This document shows, piece after piece, positions 23,152 to 36,358 of a stretch of 64,000 nucleotides of DNA (its first letter is position 1; every line of letters begins with the position of its first letter). A program made the translations under genes and the position numbers. This DNA is from Zeugodacus cucurbitae (taxonomy: Eukaryota > Arthropoda > Insecta > Diptera > Tephritidae): assembly GCF_028554725.1 (NCBI RefSeq), contig NC_071668.1, positions 24,964,501 through 25,028,500 of the forward strand. Reading direction: 5' to 3'. The notes below the pieces were generated by a model, which had not been told where the DNA came from, searched no databases, and was given only the letters and a program-made list of their open reading frames with translations.

Positions 23152-26100
23152 TTGTATATTTATTGTTATAAGCACTCTTGTTGTTAAAACGAAGACTTTG
23201 TTTGATTGACAGTAGATCTGAGAGTCGGAAAGCGGTTCTGATAACAAATTTTTCTGAAAAGACACCAACTCCAGGCGCTTCTTTTGTTTGGATCCGTTCG
23301 TATAGTAAAATAAACATAATTTTTTGAAAACTCTTCATTTATCTGTTGAACGAATACGTTCGTAGTAAATTATAATCATAATCAACAATTAACAAATGTA
23401 TTTTAATTATTTTTAAGTCATTCAAATTGCAGTCTAATACGTGACCGCTCGGGGGTTGTTAGTCCGCCCTGTTTTAACCAAAAACCTCAAATGACAACTT
23501 ACTGGTAACTAACCTTTAACTGCTGTCGAACAAAGTCAACGATGCAATTTATTTAACGATATGATTGTATTTATATAATAAAATGAAGAAATACTCTTAT
23601 ATTTTTGTATGTGTATGTATATAAATATACATACTTCCATGTATAAGCTATCGTTTATTTATTTATGCATTTCATTTGAATGTGGCCAAACACATTTGCA
23701 CAGCAAAAGCGACGTGGTTAACCAAGAGAATAACATGAAAAAACCATTATAGCGACGAAAGCTGCATACTCGCACACACACACTCTTACACACAAAGGCA
23801 CATACACTCAAACCCAGACGGCTTTGTTAATATATATAAACTAAGAAAAGAAAAGCCCTTAAGCCACACGTTCACACTTAAACACACAAGCGATTTAAAA
23901 AGGCCGCACCAGAATGACTACATGTACGTGTGTGCGTGTGCTTGGCGTTGGGATGTAGGAAAAAGTAAAATGTGAAAGAAGATGAAAGAAAAACATCAAG
24001 TTTGTGTATAATTTACACTGTAACGCCAGCGGCAATGTGGCATGCTGCAAATTGAAGTCAATAAAACTTATTTCCCCGTCATTTCCCAGCGTATTCAGAC
24101 ATGTTGTAACAGTATAATGGGGTCGGTGGCAGTAGCAACGGCGGCGACAATAACACAAATTTGCTGAAAAAGAAGCTGCGGTAACACTAGAAAAGCCAAC
24201 TTCCTAACAATATATAAATAACAACAACAACAATATGTATATAATATTGTAGCAGTGACAAATACGTGTATATAGGGGCAGTATCGGCTGGTAGGTCATG
24301 AATGGAATTAATGGAACGCAGCCGAAGCACTGAAGCCACAAGCTGTCTGTCAAATATCCGTCATGGTTGGTGAATTCTCAATACGATTCGTTTAAAGGAA
24401 AATTAAAATGGCTGGGCGTTTCTTGGACTATATGCGATTTCGCTCTCAACAAAAAAAAAAACATTTCACTCATTTGGTGAAGTGCAGTACGAACGCTTTG
24501 AAACAACAAAGAGCTCAATTTATTGTAGATATGTTATAGTGGGGTATACATGAAACCTAATACTCGTATCTATGTTATTGTTTTTGTTGTTGAGCGGCTA
24601 TTACCCAAAAAATTTTTAAGAAATCTGCCGATTTGATAGTCCTTGCCTGAACATAGATTCGACTCTAGTGAGAACGAATACTCATATCACTCATACGACC
24701 TGGCGCACCAAGTTTTGTACCGCATATAATCCATATCTATTGGGAATGCAGTCTCGGTTTCTTTCGTATTGATCCTTACAGAAAATTTTTGGAAATCAAA
24801 TCTTACTTTCCAGATCATTTTGCTTTGTAATATAATAGGCTCGGAACTGGAAGATATCATGAATAGAAATTTGTTTGAAGTCTTGCGGCTCGAAGTGAAT
24901 TTTAAGGAGGCGGGTACGTAGTTTTATGCATTATTAAGATGTAGGTTTTGAAGCACGAGTGTTTTTAACATAAATTTTTCACTAAGATAATGTATCGAGA
25001 ATTACTCCTAAATTTTTTCTCATGATGTCACATTTAAAGACAAAATTAATTTCATTATTTTGAATATACACATGTAAATGCGTCTCTAACCTACGAACAG
25101 CCATCAAATCCCAAAAAATGCTCTACTTTTCTTCCAACACACAAGCAACAAATAAGTGAAGCAACAACTTAATGTAGACAGGAAAAAAGTACTACCAGTA
25201 ATGCCGCTTGATATGAGCGCAGATAACGAACGGCCAGCAGATGTCAGTATTTCTAGTTTCACATTCCCAGCACACATAGAAGAAAGAGTGTGCGCTTGAT
25301 TGGTGACCGCTGGCGTATAATGTCATTTCGCATATGTCACCGAAGCAAAAACGTCACACATACCTAAGCTTACAAATTGCTCGGGGTTCAGATGCGTTCG
25401 TCTGTTTTTGCCGCAACATTGCTGAGTTTTTGTCCATATTGTGAGTGTCTGCTTAATTTAATCACACCTGATGCGTAGTTCGGTGCAATTTTCGAACATA
25501 ATATAATCATATTTAGTGTTGAAAATGTAGTACAATGAACACTCATTTAAACTCAATTAATTGACAAAATTTTTTTGCTCTAAAATATATTTTTTTCATA
25601 AATCAGAAAGATATGAAAAACGAGTGTACAACAGTCAAAAAATAGTATCATGGAACTCTATCTGATATTGTTTATTTCTTGAATACAATGTATGAAATTT
25701 GTTAAAAAAAATACTTCCTTCAATCTTGTACAAATTTTTAATATAGTTTAAGAACAACCGATTAAGGACCGACGAGAGATGTCGCTTGTTATATGTCGAA
25801 AAGAACGTACTCAAAGATTTCGATTAAGGATAACATTATCAGAATAGAACAGTTATTATATTTTGTTATGGAGGGAAATCAGTAAGGGCATCGCACATTG
25901 CATATGTTTCACACAATTTTTGATCTTTTCTCAAAAAAAAAAATAAATTAATTAAAATGAACTTCAGTGTAAGTCACTGTGGAATATAGTAATTATTCTA
26001 AAGTACTTTTAATGGCTTAAACTGAAAATACAAAAGGTTCTATACTTCGTGAACTACAAACAAATGAATTTTTGGAGGCCGAGTTAACACAACACCTACA

Positions 26101-28239
26101 AAAAATAAAATGTCATAAAACAGTATGCTCTTTAATAACTTATTTTCAATATCACTGAATACACAATCGAACTACCCGCTCAGCTGTTTTGCATGCTTTG
26201 TGTAAGCAAACGGAATTTGCAATTGTTTCGCAACGAACTAAGCAAAAAAATGTAATTAAACCAAAGAGATACCCACCCCTCAATAACAAACCACAATCAA
26301 TAAATCAAACCAAAATAAAATAACATTTACATATAAACCAACGCGTACCCACATATTTATGTATAACCCAGCCAGCATTTGGAAACACGAACGAAACTAA
26401 ATAAATATAGCTTTGTGCGAAGAAACTATTCAGAGAGATTAGCAAGTGACTCTACTAACTACTAATTATTAATAGCGTGAAAATGGAAATGTTGCCTACT
26501 GCTAAGAAAGCGAATCGGGACAGCGAGTTTAAATTACTAATTTAAAGCTAAGGTAAAATAATCACAATGGGGGTTCTAAACAGAATTTTATCGTGTGTTG
26601 GAAACAACAAAAAATTTGATAATAAGAAATTATTTTAAAGCTTTTAGTCTTCTTTTTATTTTTGATAATCTGCTGTATAATAAATACACTTCATTAATGT
26701 TGAGAAGATAGTATAACTCCATCATCACTTTGAAGAGTCATGAATTGGCATTCATTTTGGCAATAATAGTTTGCCAAAAAGCCTCCCTCACATGTGTAAA
26801 TTATTAGTGAATAATATTCAATATGCTTGTTGGGAGGCAAAGTATGACTGAAGTATAAAACAGTCAGTAAGCAAATATAACGCTGAAAAAATACTCACAA
26901 CACAAAGAAACAAATGGTTATAACAATAATACGAAAAATAAAAAAAAAATATATAGACAATTACAGATATGTAAAATTTTAAAGTTAGACAGTTAAAAAA
27001 TAAATAACAAATATAGAGATATATGAAAACATTTTATTTTTTGTCATGGAAATGACAACAGTTCAATAACCACAAACTTCCTGACCATCAGTAACACTAA
27101 CTCACTCTTAAATTCACACTTTCTTCTGTACATATAGTAGCTGCCACAATAACTTGATGATGTATAACATGTCGAAAGTATTATGCTGCAACCCAATAAG
27201 CCATTGTGAATAGACATTTGTAAATTTCTTTAGGACCTGCAAAGCCACATAACAATGTACAATAAATTTATAGTCTGCTTCCACTGCATGTTTATGGAAT
27301 ATTTTGTGCGATATATAGGTGGCACAGGAGTTTTTGTTGTTCTCTAGGCAAGCTAATACTCTTTGAAATTACGTCCTGTCCAATAATACATTAAAACCAT
27401 AGTTTTCAAGTATGTTTTCGAGTCCAAGACTGGAACTGCCTCCTTTCAACATATAGGATAATCGGCTGTAAGCGTAGAGATAATGATCTTATGTGATATT
27501 ATGTTCTAAAACTTGGTGTAGTGGTTGTTGTTGAGGCTGAAATTATCTTCCAAATAGTTTTGATGAATGCTACCGGAGTTATAGTCCTTGGTCGGATAAA
27601 AGTATGGGTTCTTTCTTCACAGGTTATATGCACGTAAGTTTTTTGCATTAGAACTGCTTCTCGAACAGTCACTCGAATATGATTTAGAGCTGATAGAACC
27701 CGAAGATGATAAGTCTAAAGTCTCTCAGCAACAAGTTATTATAAGTAAAAAATATTTAAATGAATTTTCGCTAAATTAAACTTTCTGAAGGTAAATTACA
27801 TACTTCAAAACTACATCAAACAGATGCTATTGTATGGATTTGTAACTTATTTCTGCTAAATAGAGACTCGTTGAATAAATTGCCTCGATAAATGCTCAAC
27901 TTACTTTTTTAAGTCATAAAAAATATGTTCATATAGTGATTCATTTTATTTTCATTACCAACCCTCACCGAAACGAAAGTACGTTGTTGTTGTTGTATTC
28001 AAAAACGATGCGACATAGCGATCACTTTATGACACCCCGATAAATAGAGTTGTCATTATAATTGTCAAGCCAGTTAGCGGAAAAAATTGCCACTCATTTT
28101 TTTTTTGTTCTCAAAGAATAGTAAAGCATATTCGCTACTAGTTATTAACACCATATGTCTTTACATATTCAAGTGAAGTATGATGCAGCGCTCACAGCTA
28201 GTCAGCTAAAAGTGTTGGGTCTCTGGATGGGGACATGGA
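23152..28239. other. No gene seen; long unique AT-rich stretch
   Basis: Few open frames above 60 codons occur and none is recognisable. There are (CA)n and (CAA)n runs near 23760-23820 and 24210-24235, and poly(A) tracts near 24450, 25935 and 26940. The density of short A/T repeats argues against coding sequence. Confidence 0.55.
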
Positions 28240-28545
28240 TCTTGTCTTTTCACAGAACTCGAACTAGATTGGTCTTGTGACCCGGAAACTGAGACCGTTG
28301 AGGAGAACGGTTTTTCAGGCCGAGATTGTCGGATTAAGAGAAGGCGCTAACTGGGCTTGCATCCTAACTAGCAGGTCCAACAACTTTTTTGTGGATAGCC
28401 AAGCAGCAATTAAGGATATCCGCTGCGTATACTAGCAGGAGTTAATATCATATGGGTACCCGGTCATAAAGTCATAGAAGGAAATATAGAGGCGAATGAG
28501 TTGGACTGCTCAGGTGCAGCTGGAAACTATTTCACAGCCACCATT
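28240..28545 (+). pseudogene. RNase H domain relic of an I/R1-type non-LTR retrotransposon
   Basis: Frames on the plus strand give VFQAEIVGLREGANW, NNFFVDSQAAIKDIRC and, after a frameshift, INIIWVPGHKVIEGNIEANE. These are three consecutive blocks of the RNase H domain found at the C-terminus of I-, R1- and LOA-type elements ('FQAEI..', 'FVDSQAA', 'WVPGHxGIEGNExADELA'). The catalytic Glu and middle Asp remain. The final Asp of ADELA is Asn here, and sequence between DSQAA and IIWVPGH is shortened. No adjoining RT domain was found, so this is an isolated remnant. Confidence 0.75.
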
Positions 28546-28559
28546 CAAATGTTTACTGG

Positions 28560-31544
28560 ATTGGTTTTTATTTGTTGACACCACCATACACATAGTACAT
28601 TTATATTTACATGTGTATGAGTATTTTTATTTCAAACAAATATAAGTACGATTTCGCTTTGTCTGTAACTAAAAGTCGAGGCGTTCGTGGATTTTAGTTA
28701 AATTGAACCGCAATCACGGATACAATAAAACATTTTACATTTTTTTGCTACACAAACAACAACTATTTTTGTTAGATTTATGCCGATTTGAATGCATTCA
28801 TGAAGCATTTTTTCTCTGAAGCATTTTTTTCTCACACACTTTGTGTGTGTGTTGCGGCAGTGGTTTGTTTCACTTGTTGGTGTTACTGTGATTTCTGCTG
28901 TTGCTATTGCCGCTGGTTGGAGTCGGCTGCTGCTGTTGCTGCTGCTGCTGTCACCATCGACGTGTTTGCTATTTGTTATTCCGGCTCGGTTGTGGCACTG
29001 GCTGAATACCACTTGTTATTATTATAACGGCGGCGCTTGTTGTTGCCATGACCATATATACGTAGTTTGGCACTGCTGCTGATATTTTTACAAAGTTTTT
29101 CTATTATTTTCAAATTTAACTTTTACTCGACGCTTGTACGAGTATTTGTTGCAATAACGATTTCCGTTGATCGCCTTTGTGTTGGCTTCAATTTCGCCGC
29201 AATTTTTCCATGTTTGGCTTCCATGGTCCTTTCACACGTACTCTATATATGTTTATATAACTAAATCTATCTGTGTTGGTTTGATTTTTCTTGTGCAAAT
29301 ATTTGCTTTGACTTATTTACATACAAACCTCAATAACTATAATAAACGCGTGAACGTTTGCACTTATGTGTATGTGTGCGCATTATTTCCTTCCATTCAA
29401 CCGCATATTACAATCGGCATTTATGTGAGCACACCCTTAAAGTCATAAATTTTGGGTGACGTTCAGCTGTGGACAGTTGCGGTTTCAATAGAGCTCGGAG
29501 TGAGACTGCATTAGTTTGGGAATATATTGCGAAGAAGTTATCCATAAAACAAATCTAAACAGTAAACGTTTTCAGTGTGGTGAAACAATTTCCGACAGTT
29601 ATTTGAAAGGGTGCCTTTTTGGTTTCACTTGAAAAGCGTAATAGCAATTTTTTTATAGAATGATGTCGAGTAGTAGTCTTCAATGTAGAGATGATTCATC
29701 ATGGATTTTAACCTTTTTTATAATTCTTGCGAGCATAAGTCCGTTTGGTCTGAACTCTTTAACATACATCTTTTTCCATGTCTTTGTAGGAAAGAACTCG
29801 CTTTAAAGAGTTGTTTATTGAACCACTGATGAGATATGGGGATAGTAACACCCAATTCAATTGCAGTCACCTCTTGATAGCTGGTCTACAAAGCGCCGTG
29901 GGTTCTTGAAACATTGGATGCAGTTTTTAGTATCGGGTCCATAAATATATATTTTATTCAGAACAACAAAATAAAACTTTGTAGACAACAAATTGCCTAG
30001 AAGATTTATATAAATATTTGATTATCTATATAATACTATAGAATATATAATTCATAGAAACATAATAGCTTTTCCGTATGTCTAGTAACTTTGTATAAAT
30101 CATGGTAAAAGCTGTTCTTTAAACCCTGCCTGCCACAACCATCTTGAACCATTTCATCCTTAAGCTTCTAAGATCTTCCCGTATATCTAAAAATAAACCC
30201 TGTATGTGGCTCAATGTCCAAAGAGTAGTATGAGTTAACTCTCGTGTAAGCTTATGCGAATGTATAAGTGCTAAAGTTGTTAAAAATTTTAATTAGATTT
30301 GGTGTGAAATTTATGCGCATGTGTCAATGAAGCATTAGTATAATATAAACTTTTTCCAATCATCGATTTATGTGACAAGTGTGCCAATTACTTTCAGAGA
30401 TCTTGCCGACGATAAAAACAAATACCAAAACCAATATTCAGCAGCGGAATTTGTTACAACAAACATATGCTATTATAATTGCTATTGGCTTGGATGAACT
30501 TCACAATTTTCGATTTGCTAATTTCATATTGATTGTTTTTGTGCCTGGACTTTCTGAAAGTTTTCTAAACACAAAACTTATGTCATGTGTATTTCCAATT
30601 TATTTTCAGCAAAGTCTGGTCAATAAAATATTTCTAAATTAATATAAGGTTTATTCTTTCTAACTCTGAATGTCGAGTAAATTTGTTTGGAAGAAGTTTT
30701 TATGTTTGGTATAGAACTTGTGCAAATTAAATAGGAGGAGGATGGCTTGATAAATTTCGGCAACTTCGTTTTATATTATATTTTCTTTATTAAATGTCAA
30801 AAAAAATGTAAAATTCAAACGTTAACAACATAAATTCTGATAGCCCTTGGCATTGAAAGAAAAAGGGTTTCAGAGTGTGATATATGGCTAGTGGAAGTAA
30901 TCTCCCAATTTTATCCCACAAAGGCACATAATAGCGAAAAGATTTCCTCAGCATTTATGTAACTTATTTTAGAAATTTACCTATATTTTCGGGGAAACAT
31001 TCTTCATAAGTTCTGAAGCCCTAAAAGTTATGGCCCGATCTCAGTATTTTTTAAATGCCACACCTTCAATGCAGTATTGGCTCAAAGTTTTGTTTCTTAT
31101 ATCTTCATTGATTCTTGGCTTCTTGGCTTATAGCACTAACTAGATTAGCTTTCAAAATAAGCTTAGGGTTTTGAAGTTTTAAAGGTGTTTGTTGGAGTCC
31201 GAAAAGTAAATGTGTTCAGTATGATTGGTTTTCATAGTTGTGGTAGTTTGCCACGATTTCTTATGAAATTTTACAAAATGTCTAAGTCAATGAGCGCCGG
31301 GTTAAAAAGTTTTCTTTTTTATCTAAATAAAATGCCTGAAAAAGTTGAAGCTGATCTGAGAATAATTGATGGTCCCAAAAGTTGGTTAAAGGTGAGCAAA
31401 AAAGATTTTGTTTTAAATTTTTGATGTTTTTCTTCTTTATACACACAATTATTTGAATTGTAAATTTGATTTATGAATTCAAGTTTAGAAAACATTAGAA
31501 GCTTTATGATTATTTGTGCAATGATGATTTTGTATGTGGGTTAA
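28560..31544. other. No confident gene; includes a GCT-rich stretch
   Basis: The block 28780-29460 is open on both strands over several hundred bases and contains a GCTGCTGTTGCTGCTGC run, which could be untranslated-exon sequence. No start, splice or domain evidence supports a CDS. A plus-strand frame at 31278-31391 ends at AAAG|GTGAGC and is treated as a weak exon candidate in the findings. Confidence 0.4.
28921..28951 (+). repeat. (GCT/GTT)n imperfect trinucleotide repeat
   Basis: GGCTGCTGCTGTTGCTGCTGC and the flanking bases form an imperfect triplet run. On the minus strand it reads as CAG/CAA, as in fly polyglutamine or untranslated sequence. Confidence 0.8.
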
Positions 31545-32585
31545 AATGCGGTTATAATCTTAAATAAATTTATCTTCATGTTCTGCAACATCATTAACAA
31601 CAAATAAATTTTGAAGGATTTCCGAAGCAGTTTGATATTCTTCATTGTCCTTCCACACAGTTGGGTCTAAATCAAAGAAGTCAGTCTGAAGTTTGAAATT
31701 GATAAAAAGACTCTTTGTTTATGTATGGTATTTGGTAAAATTTATAGCAGGAGCCTTCGCTGTTAAACGGTTCACCATTTTTTGCTTGATTTGGAGTGAA
31801 ACGCTTGGATCGAAAAATGCTAATTCTACTGTTTCGGGTGTCAAATACCATGATGATGATTAGAAATAATAACTACGCGAAGAATTGTAAATAAAAATAT
31901 AATAATTTCATAATAAGAATAATAGTTGTAAAAAGCTGTAAATAGAATCCACAGAACACTAAACAAACTTCTTACCTGATCGTTTTAATCCTAATGTTTT
32001 CTCGTGTTTTAATTTTCGTGCTTCTTCTTCTTCTTTTCTCAATTTTGTTCTATCTTCTTTGGATGCTAACTTCATATCAATTCCCAACATTGAGCCCGGT
32101 CGCCCTATTTGTCGCTGTTTTTCCAAAAATTCCTTATCTTCCTCATTCTTCATCATCGTTAAAATATCGGCAACCGCAATATCAAACAGATCGTCTAACA
32201 TATCCATGAAAACATCAAAATTTTGTTTCATTCCGGCTTTCATTTTCTCCACTCTCACTTTTGTTTTCCAATCGTCGTACAATTTAAATAGCTTTCCCGC
32301 ACATTTATGAGAATCTCGAGTTGGTATACGAGCTTGTTGCCAACATATAAAAACAGTGTCAATCGTTAGTCTTGCACTTTCTTTCGAGGTTAGTTTTACA
32401 AAACGCATATTGTAAAAAAACACTTCCAAAACTTGCCTATTCGACGGTAACTTAGCTCCCACAATTTGATGTGATACATGCCCAATAAAAGCAATTTGTC
32501 GTTGTTTTTCATCGGCTTTACGTGATTTCACCGAAATTACTGACAAATCCAATGCTTTCGCTGTTTTCAAAGTAAGATAACGTCA
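31545..32585 (-). pseudogene. Relic of an uncharacterised multi-copy arthropod protein family
   Basis: The 5' block (32570 down to 31981) is open for about 197 codons with a protein-like composition: TAKALDLSVISVKSRKADEK, AKLPSNRQVLEVFFYNMRF, WQQARIPTRDSHKC, DMLDDLFDIAVADILTMMKN, EEDKEFLEKQRQIGRPGSML, GIDMKLASKEDR. It ends at AG|GTAAGA, a good splice donor. A second block (31850 down to 31545) reads WYLTPETVELAFFDPSVSLQ, then SLFINFKLQTDFFDLDPTVW and FVVNDVAEHEDKFI. It contains in-frame TAA codons at 31719-31721 and 31560-31562; the second replaces a likely Gln before DYNRILT. No ATG opens the 5' block: an in-frame stop lies at 32585-32583 and the first codon is TTG. I recognise the pattern (LPSNRQVL..., EEDKxFLxxQRxxGRPGSMxG, VNDxAE) as a repeated insect/invertebrate family of unknown function, possibly transposon-associated. 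Confidence 0.6.
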
Positions 32586-33395
32586 ATTTCGAATATATTA
32601 TCTGTTAAACACGAAACCATATCACATAAGAAAGAGAGATATGGTGATACACGATTCTTTTACAACAAACTCGTAAATATCTTGAAAGGCTAATGACAGT
32701 ATTTGGCAGCCCTGACTTTTATCTCTACGATTGTGCACGAATATTTTCGAAGATACCCGAATTTACAATGTCTTTTGACAGAAATAGAGACAGTTGATTG
32801 GAACACGATTCGCTTAAGCGATCGATCCAGGAATTGACTCCAATTTAGAAATCGCATGCCAGTCTATCCTTTAGGAAATCGATTCCAAAATCGAACAGAA
32901 ATTTTTTTGGAACTCTAGTCAATGTTACCTTGGTGATGGTAAAAGTTATTAATTAAAATAATCGTTCAACTATATTTATACATAAAGCAAAATTTCTTGT
33001 GAAGAAATAACAAAAGACACAAAATAAAATGTGTCTTATCTAATTAAAATCAACTTTTGGGGCCATCAATTATTCACAGATCAACTTCAAACTTTGCAGG
33101 TGACTTTTTTCGATGCAAATGCAATTTTTTTAGGCCGGCGCTTATTGGTATCACATTATGTTACAAAAATGGCCAGGCTAATATGTAAATGACTTCCTAA
33201 AATTCTATTGCGTTTGTAACATTTAAATATTTTCGTTATTAACAAAATATTTGTATTATTCTCTTCTTTTTCACATTCCACACATTTTTTCGAGCATTTT
33301 ACTTAATTCGTAATCATACGTGAATTGCATAGCAGCGTAAATTTATTTGCGCCAAAGCATTTGGTAATTATTTGGCCAGCTATAAATGTACTTAC
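32586..33395. other. No gene seen
   Basis: AT-rich sequence with no frame above 60 codons that resembles a protein. It separates the protein-family relic from the candidate exon at 33396-33657. Confidence 0.5.
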
Positions 33396-33657
33396 GTATG
33401 CGGCAGCCTATCGCCCGCGCCACCCGTTGTGTTAATGCCTTTATCGCACGTAGTTTAAATTTGCACTTTGCACTCGTTGAAATGCGTGCAAACCACATAA
33501 CTTCGCTGCCGGGGCCGCGGTCGCCATCGCCACTGCCGTTGATGGCGAGTTGTTCGCGCTTGCGCAATAAATTACAAACTCGGTCAAATGTGTGTGAATT
33601 GCAGAGTTCCGCATAGGCGACAAACGGATAGACGACCATGCTGTGGCCTCCAGCCAT
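33396..33657 (-). CDS. Candidate host first coding exon (unrecognised)
   Basis: This is a true ATG-initiated frame on the minus strand (MAGGHSMVVYPFVAYAELCN...) of about 87 codons. It stays open to CGCATAC|GTAAGT, with the donor at 33395-33390. The block is much richer in G+C than its surroundings and has no similarity to the repeats here. Upstream, on the minus strand, lies AT-rich sequence, as expected of a leader or promoter. I recognise no domain, and the plus strand is also partly open, so chance is possible. If real, it would be the first exon of a gene running towards lower coordinates. No matching second exon was identified. Confidence 0.3.
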
Positions 33658-35178
33658 AACCGCAAATAAATCATAAATTTTATTTTAATATGCACTTTTT
33701 CCCTTGCAATTATGCAACAAAATTGCCATAAAAGCAATTTAACGCACACGAAATCGTCTACATCCGAGCGATTAAAACGCTCTGCTGAAATGAAGATAAA
33801 AACATATTTTCTACGGTCGACGTGTTATTAATTTTTGAAGCAGTTTCATTGTCAAGCCAACGCATTGGTCAATGACAATTAACTGTACTTATGCACAGTA
33901 AATAACCACCAATAAAAGAACTGTCAACAGTTCAAACCCTACTCGTTATGGCTAAGTCATTGCAACTGAGTGCGTTGAGTGGGCGACTACCACTAGGAAC
34001 GTTTTGGTTCATTTCCACGACTGAGTTAAATATTGAATTAAGTCGATTTTTTTTATTCTCAACGGCGCTGATTCTGCAGTATCAAATTTCGAAATGCGTT
34101 AGAGACCTTTCAACTATTAGGGGATTACTGGATTATATTACGGAACATTAAGTCTCCATCGAGTAAAAGTTCGGCCAAAAAATTAGGAAAATTTATACGC
34201 CATTCGTAAAACTATAAATTGAAATTGAAAATTTTAATTTATTTAATTTAAACCACAATTAAGGCATTCTGTGGGGATACATAATTCAGTGCGAATAATA
34301 AAATAAATATGCAATGTTCCATTATGAAGCTATTTTATATTAAAGAATATAATTATAATTACTCGTATTTGCTTGCATCTACGAAACAAATTATGCTGAA
34401 ATGAAGTTCATTTAATGACAATCCGAGATATATGTATATAATTAAACTAGTTGGCGCTAAATTATCCCAAGTTAAAGCGCAGTTATATTCTGAATGGTGT
34501 ATCACTTTGAAGTGTGGAAAATTTCGCATGGCAGACAAGGTTAGTAAAAAATCAAGTAATTTCCATTTTTATTTGTCTGACACAATATTATAGGAATAAG
34601 CAAAGGTAGTTGAAATAAGAAAGTGTCAGTTATCCTTTTAACTCTTCATTGTTTTAAACTGATTGGCATTCCTGTCAATATATAGAGAATAGGTTTAATG
34701 ATAAGTTTGACTTCGTTGTTGGTAGCTTGACATTTTAAACATTAGGAGGTTCCCATTCATGTTACAGTACAGTCGGAAATTAATGATCCGTATAGGGAAG
34801 ACTTCATGGAGTTCATTTAATATTAGATAACAAATATAAAACAGTTTAATAGATGTCGATTGGTTCTAAGCCAAGATCCGTTGTTAAAAAACATATTATT
34901 AATGTCTTTGGATAATTTTTTTATAATATTATGCCTCTCTCTCAAAGATATCCATAATGTTATAATAGTTATGTGAAATTTCTATATGGCTCTGTAAATA
35001 AAACACATATACTCTCAATCTTACTGATTTTATCCCATAAATGGAACTTTAAATATTGACTGATATAAACTTCGCTACTCTAAGATTAGTCATTTATTTA
35101 TATTACATTAGTCCTTAAATTACTAATTCAGCCAACTGAGGAGATTGCAGGGGTTCACCGATAAAAAAATAGATTTTT
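33658..35178. other. No gene seen
   Basis: AT-rich sequence. A 67-codon plus-strand frame at 33948-34151 has an ATG start but no recognisable motif. The region ends at the left terminus of the dispersed repeat. Confidence 0.5.
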
Positions 35179-36358
35179 ATACTCTCTTAACCTGTTGCAC
35201 AGAGTATTATAGTTTTGTTCACATAACGGTTGTTTGTGACACCAAGAAATAAAAGAGTTAGATATGGGGTTATATATATATAAACGATCAGGATGACGAG
35301 TGGAGTTGAAATCCGGATGTCTGTCCGTCCGTCCGTGCAAGCGATAACTTGAGTAAAAATTGAGACATCTTAATGAAACATGGAACACATGTTCCTTGGG
35401 ACCATGAGAGGGTTGCAATGAGCAAAATCGGTCTTCTGCCACGCCCACAAAATGGCAAAAACCAAAAACACATTAAGTGTCATAACTAGGCCATAAATAA
35501 ATTTATAACAGTAAAATTTGGAATAGAGGATCGCACTAGGAAAGGGCATATTTGGATGTAATTTTTTTGAGGAAGTGGGCGTGGCCCCGCCCCCAAATCG
35601 GTTATTTGTATATATCTCGCAAACCATTAAAGCTATATAAACCATACTTTCTGCTGTCGATTCTATTACGTACCACACCACACACCATGAAAATAGTTGA
35701 AATCGGATATTAACCACGCCCACCTCCCATACAAAGGTTAGGTTGAAAATTACTAAAAGTGGGTTAACTCACTAACGAAAAACGTCAGAAACACTAAATT
35801 TCACATAAGAAATGGCAGATGGAAGCTGCACTCAGATTTTTTTACAAAATGGAAAATGGGTGTGGGGTCGCCCACTTATGGGTAAAAACCATATCTCAGT
35901 AACTACTCGACCTATTTCAATGAAACTTGGTTTGTAATAGTTTCCTTACCTCCCAAAGATATGTTGTGAAAATTGTCCAAATCGCTTCACAACCACGCCT
36001 ACTTCCTATATACCAGAACTTTGAAGACGATCTGAATTGTTTACTTTACAATATATAAAGTAAGCACTAGTGAAGATATCGGTGCAGAACTTTGCACAAA
36101 TACTATGTTTATAGTGTGGCAGCCCCATTCTAAAAATCCGAAATCGGACCATAGGTTTTCAAGGCCCCATATATCGAACATGAGGACCTCGGTGTCTAAC
36201 CTAATATTAGGGTTTTCAACTTTCAATGGACTTTATATAATACATATGACGAATATGTGGGACATATTAAGTATTTTATAATATTAATAAAGTTAAATAA
36301 ATAAATTACGAGAGTATAAAATGTTCGGTTACACCCGAACTTAGCCCTTCTTTACTTG
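35179..36358 (+). mobile_element. Noncoding dispersed repeat (Helentron-like?), full-length copy
   Basis: It starts ATACTCTC with AGAGTAT about 25 bp later (foldback). It runs through GTTCACATAACGGTTGTTTG, GTCTGTCCGTCCGTCCGTGC, TGCCACGCCCACAAAATGGC, AGTGGGCGTGGCCCCGCCCC, CACAACCACGCCTACTTCC and AATATATAAAGTAAGCAC. It finishes with TTACGAGAGTAT (36306-36317), the hairpin GTTCGGTTACACCCGAAC (36323-36340) and ...TTTACTTG. At 1180 bp it is the longest copy in the window. It is flanked by TTTTT on the left and TTTATTTTA on the right, which fits insertion into a T-rich target. Open frames on the minus strand are chance frames over the repeat and share no protein motif. Confidence 0.85.

Noticed and set aside
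28698..29027. Open frames on both strands around the GCT repeat
   Set aside because: Triplet repeats inflate frame length, there is no ATG in good context, and neither frame has a recognisable domain.
35155..35723. Minus-strand open frames over the dispersed repeat (for example 35370-35723)
   Set aside because: They lie inside the noncoding repeat, are not conserved in frame between the copies at 22190 and 35179, and show no protein motif.
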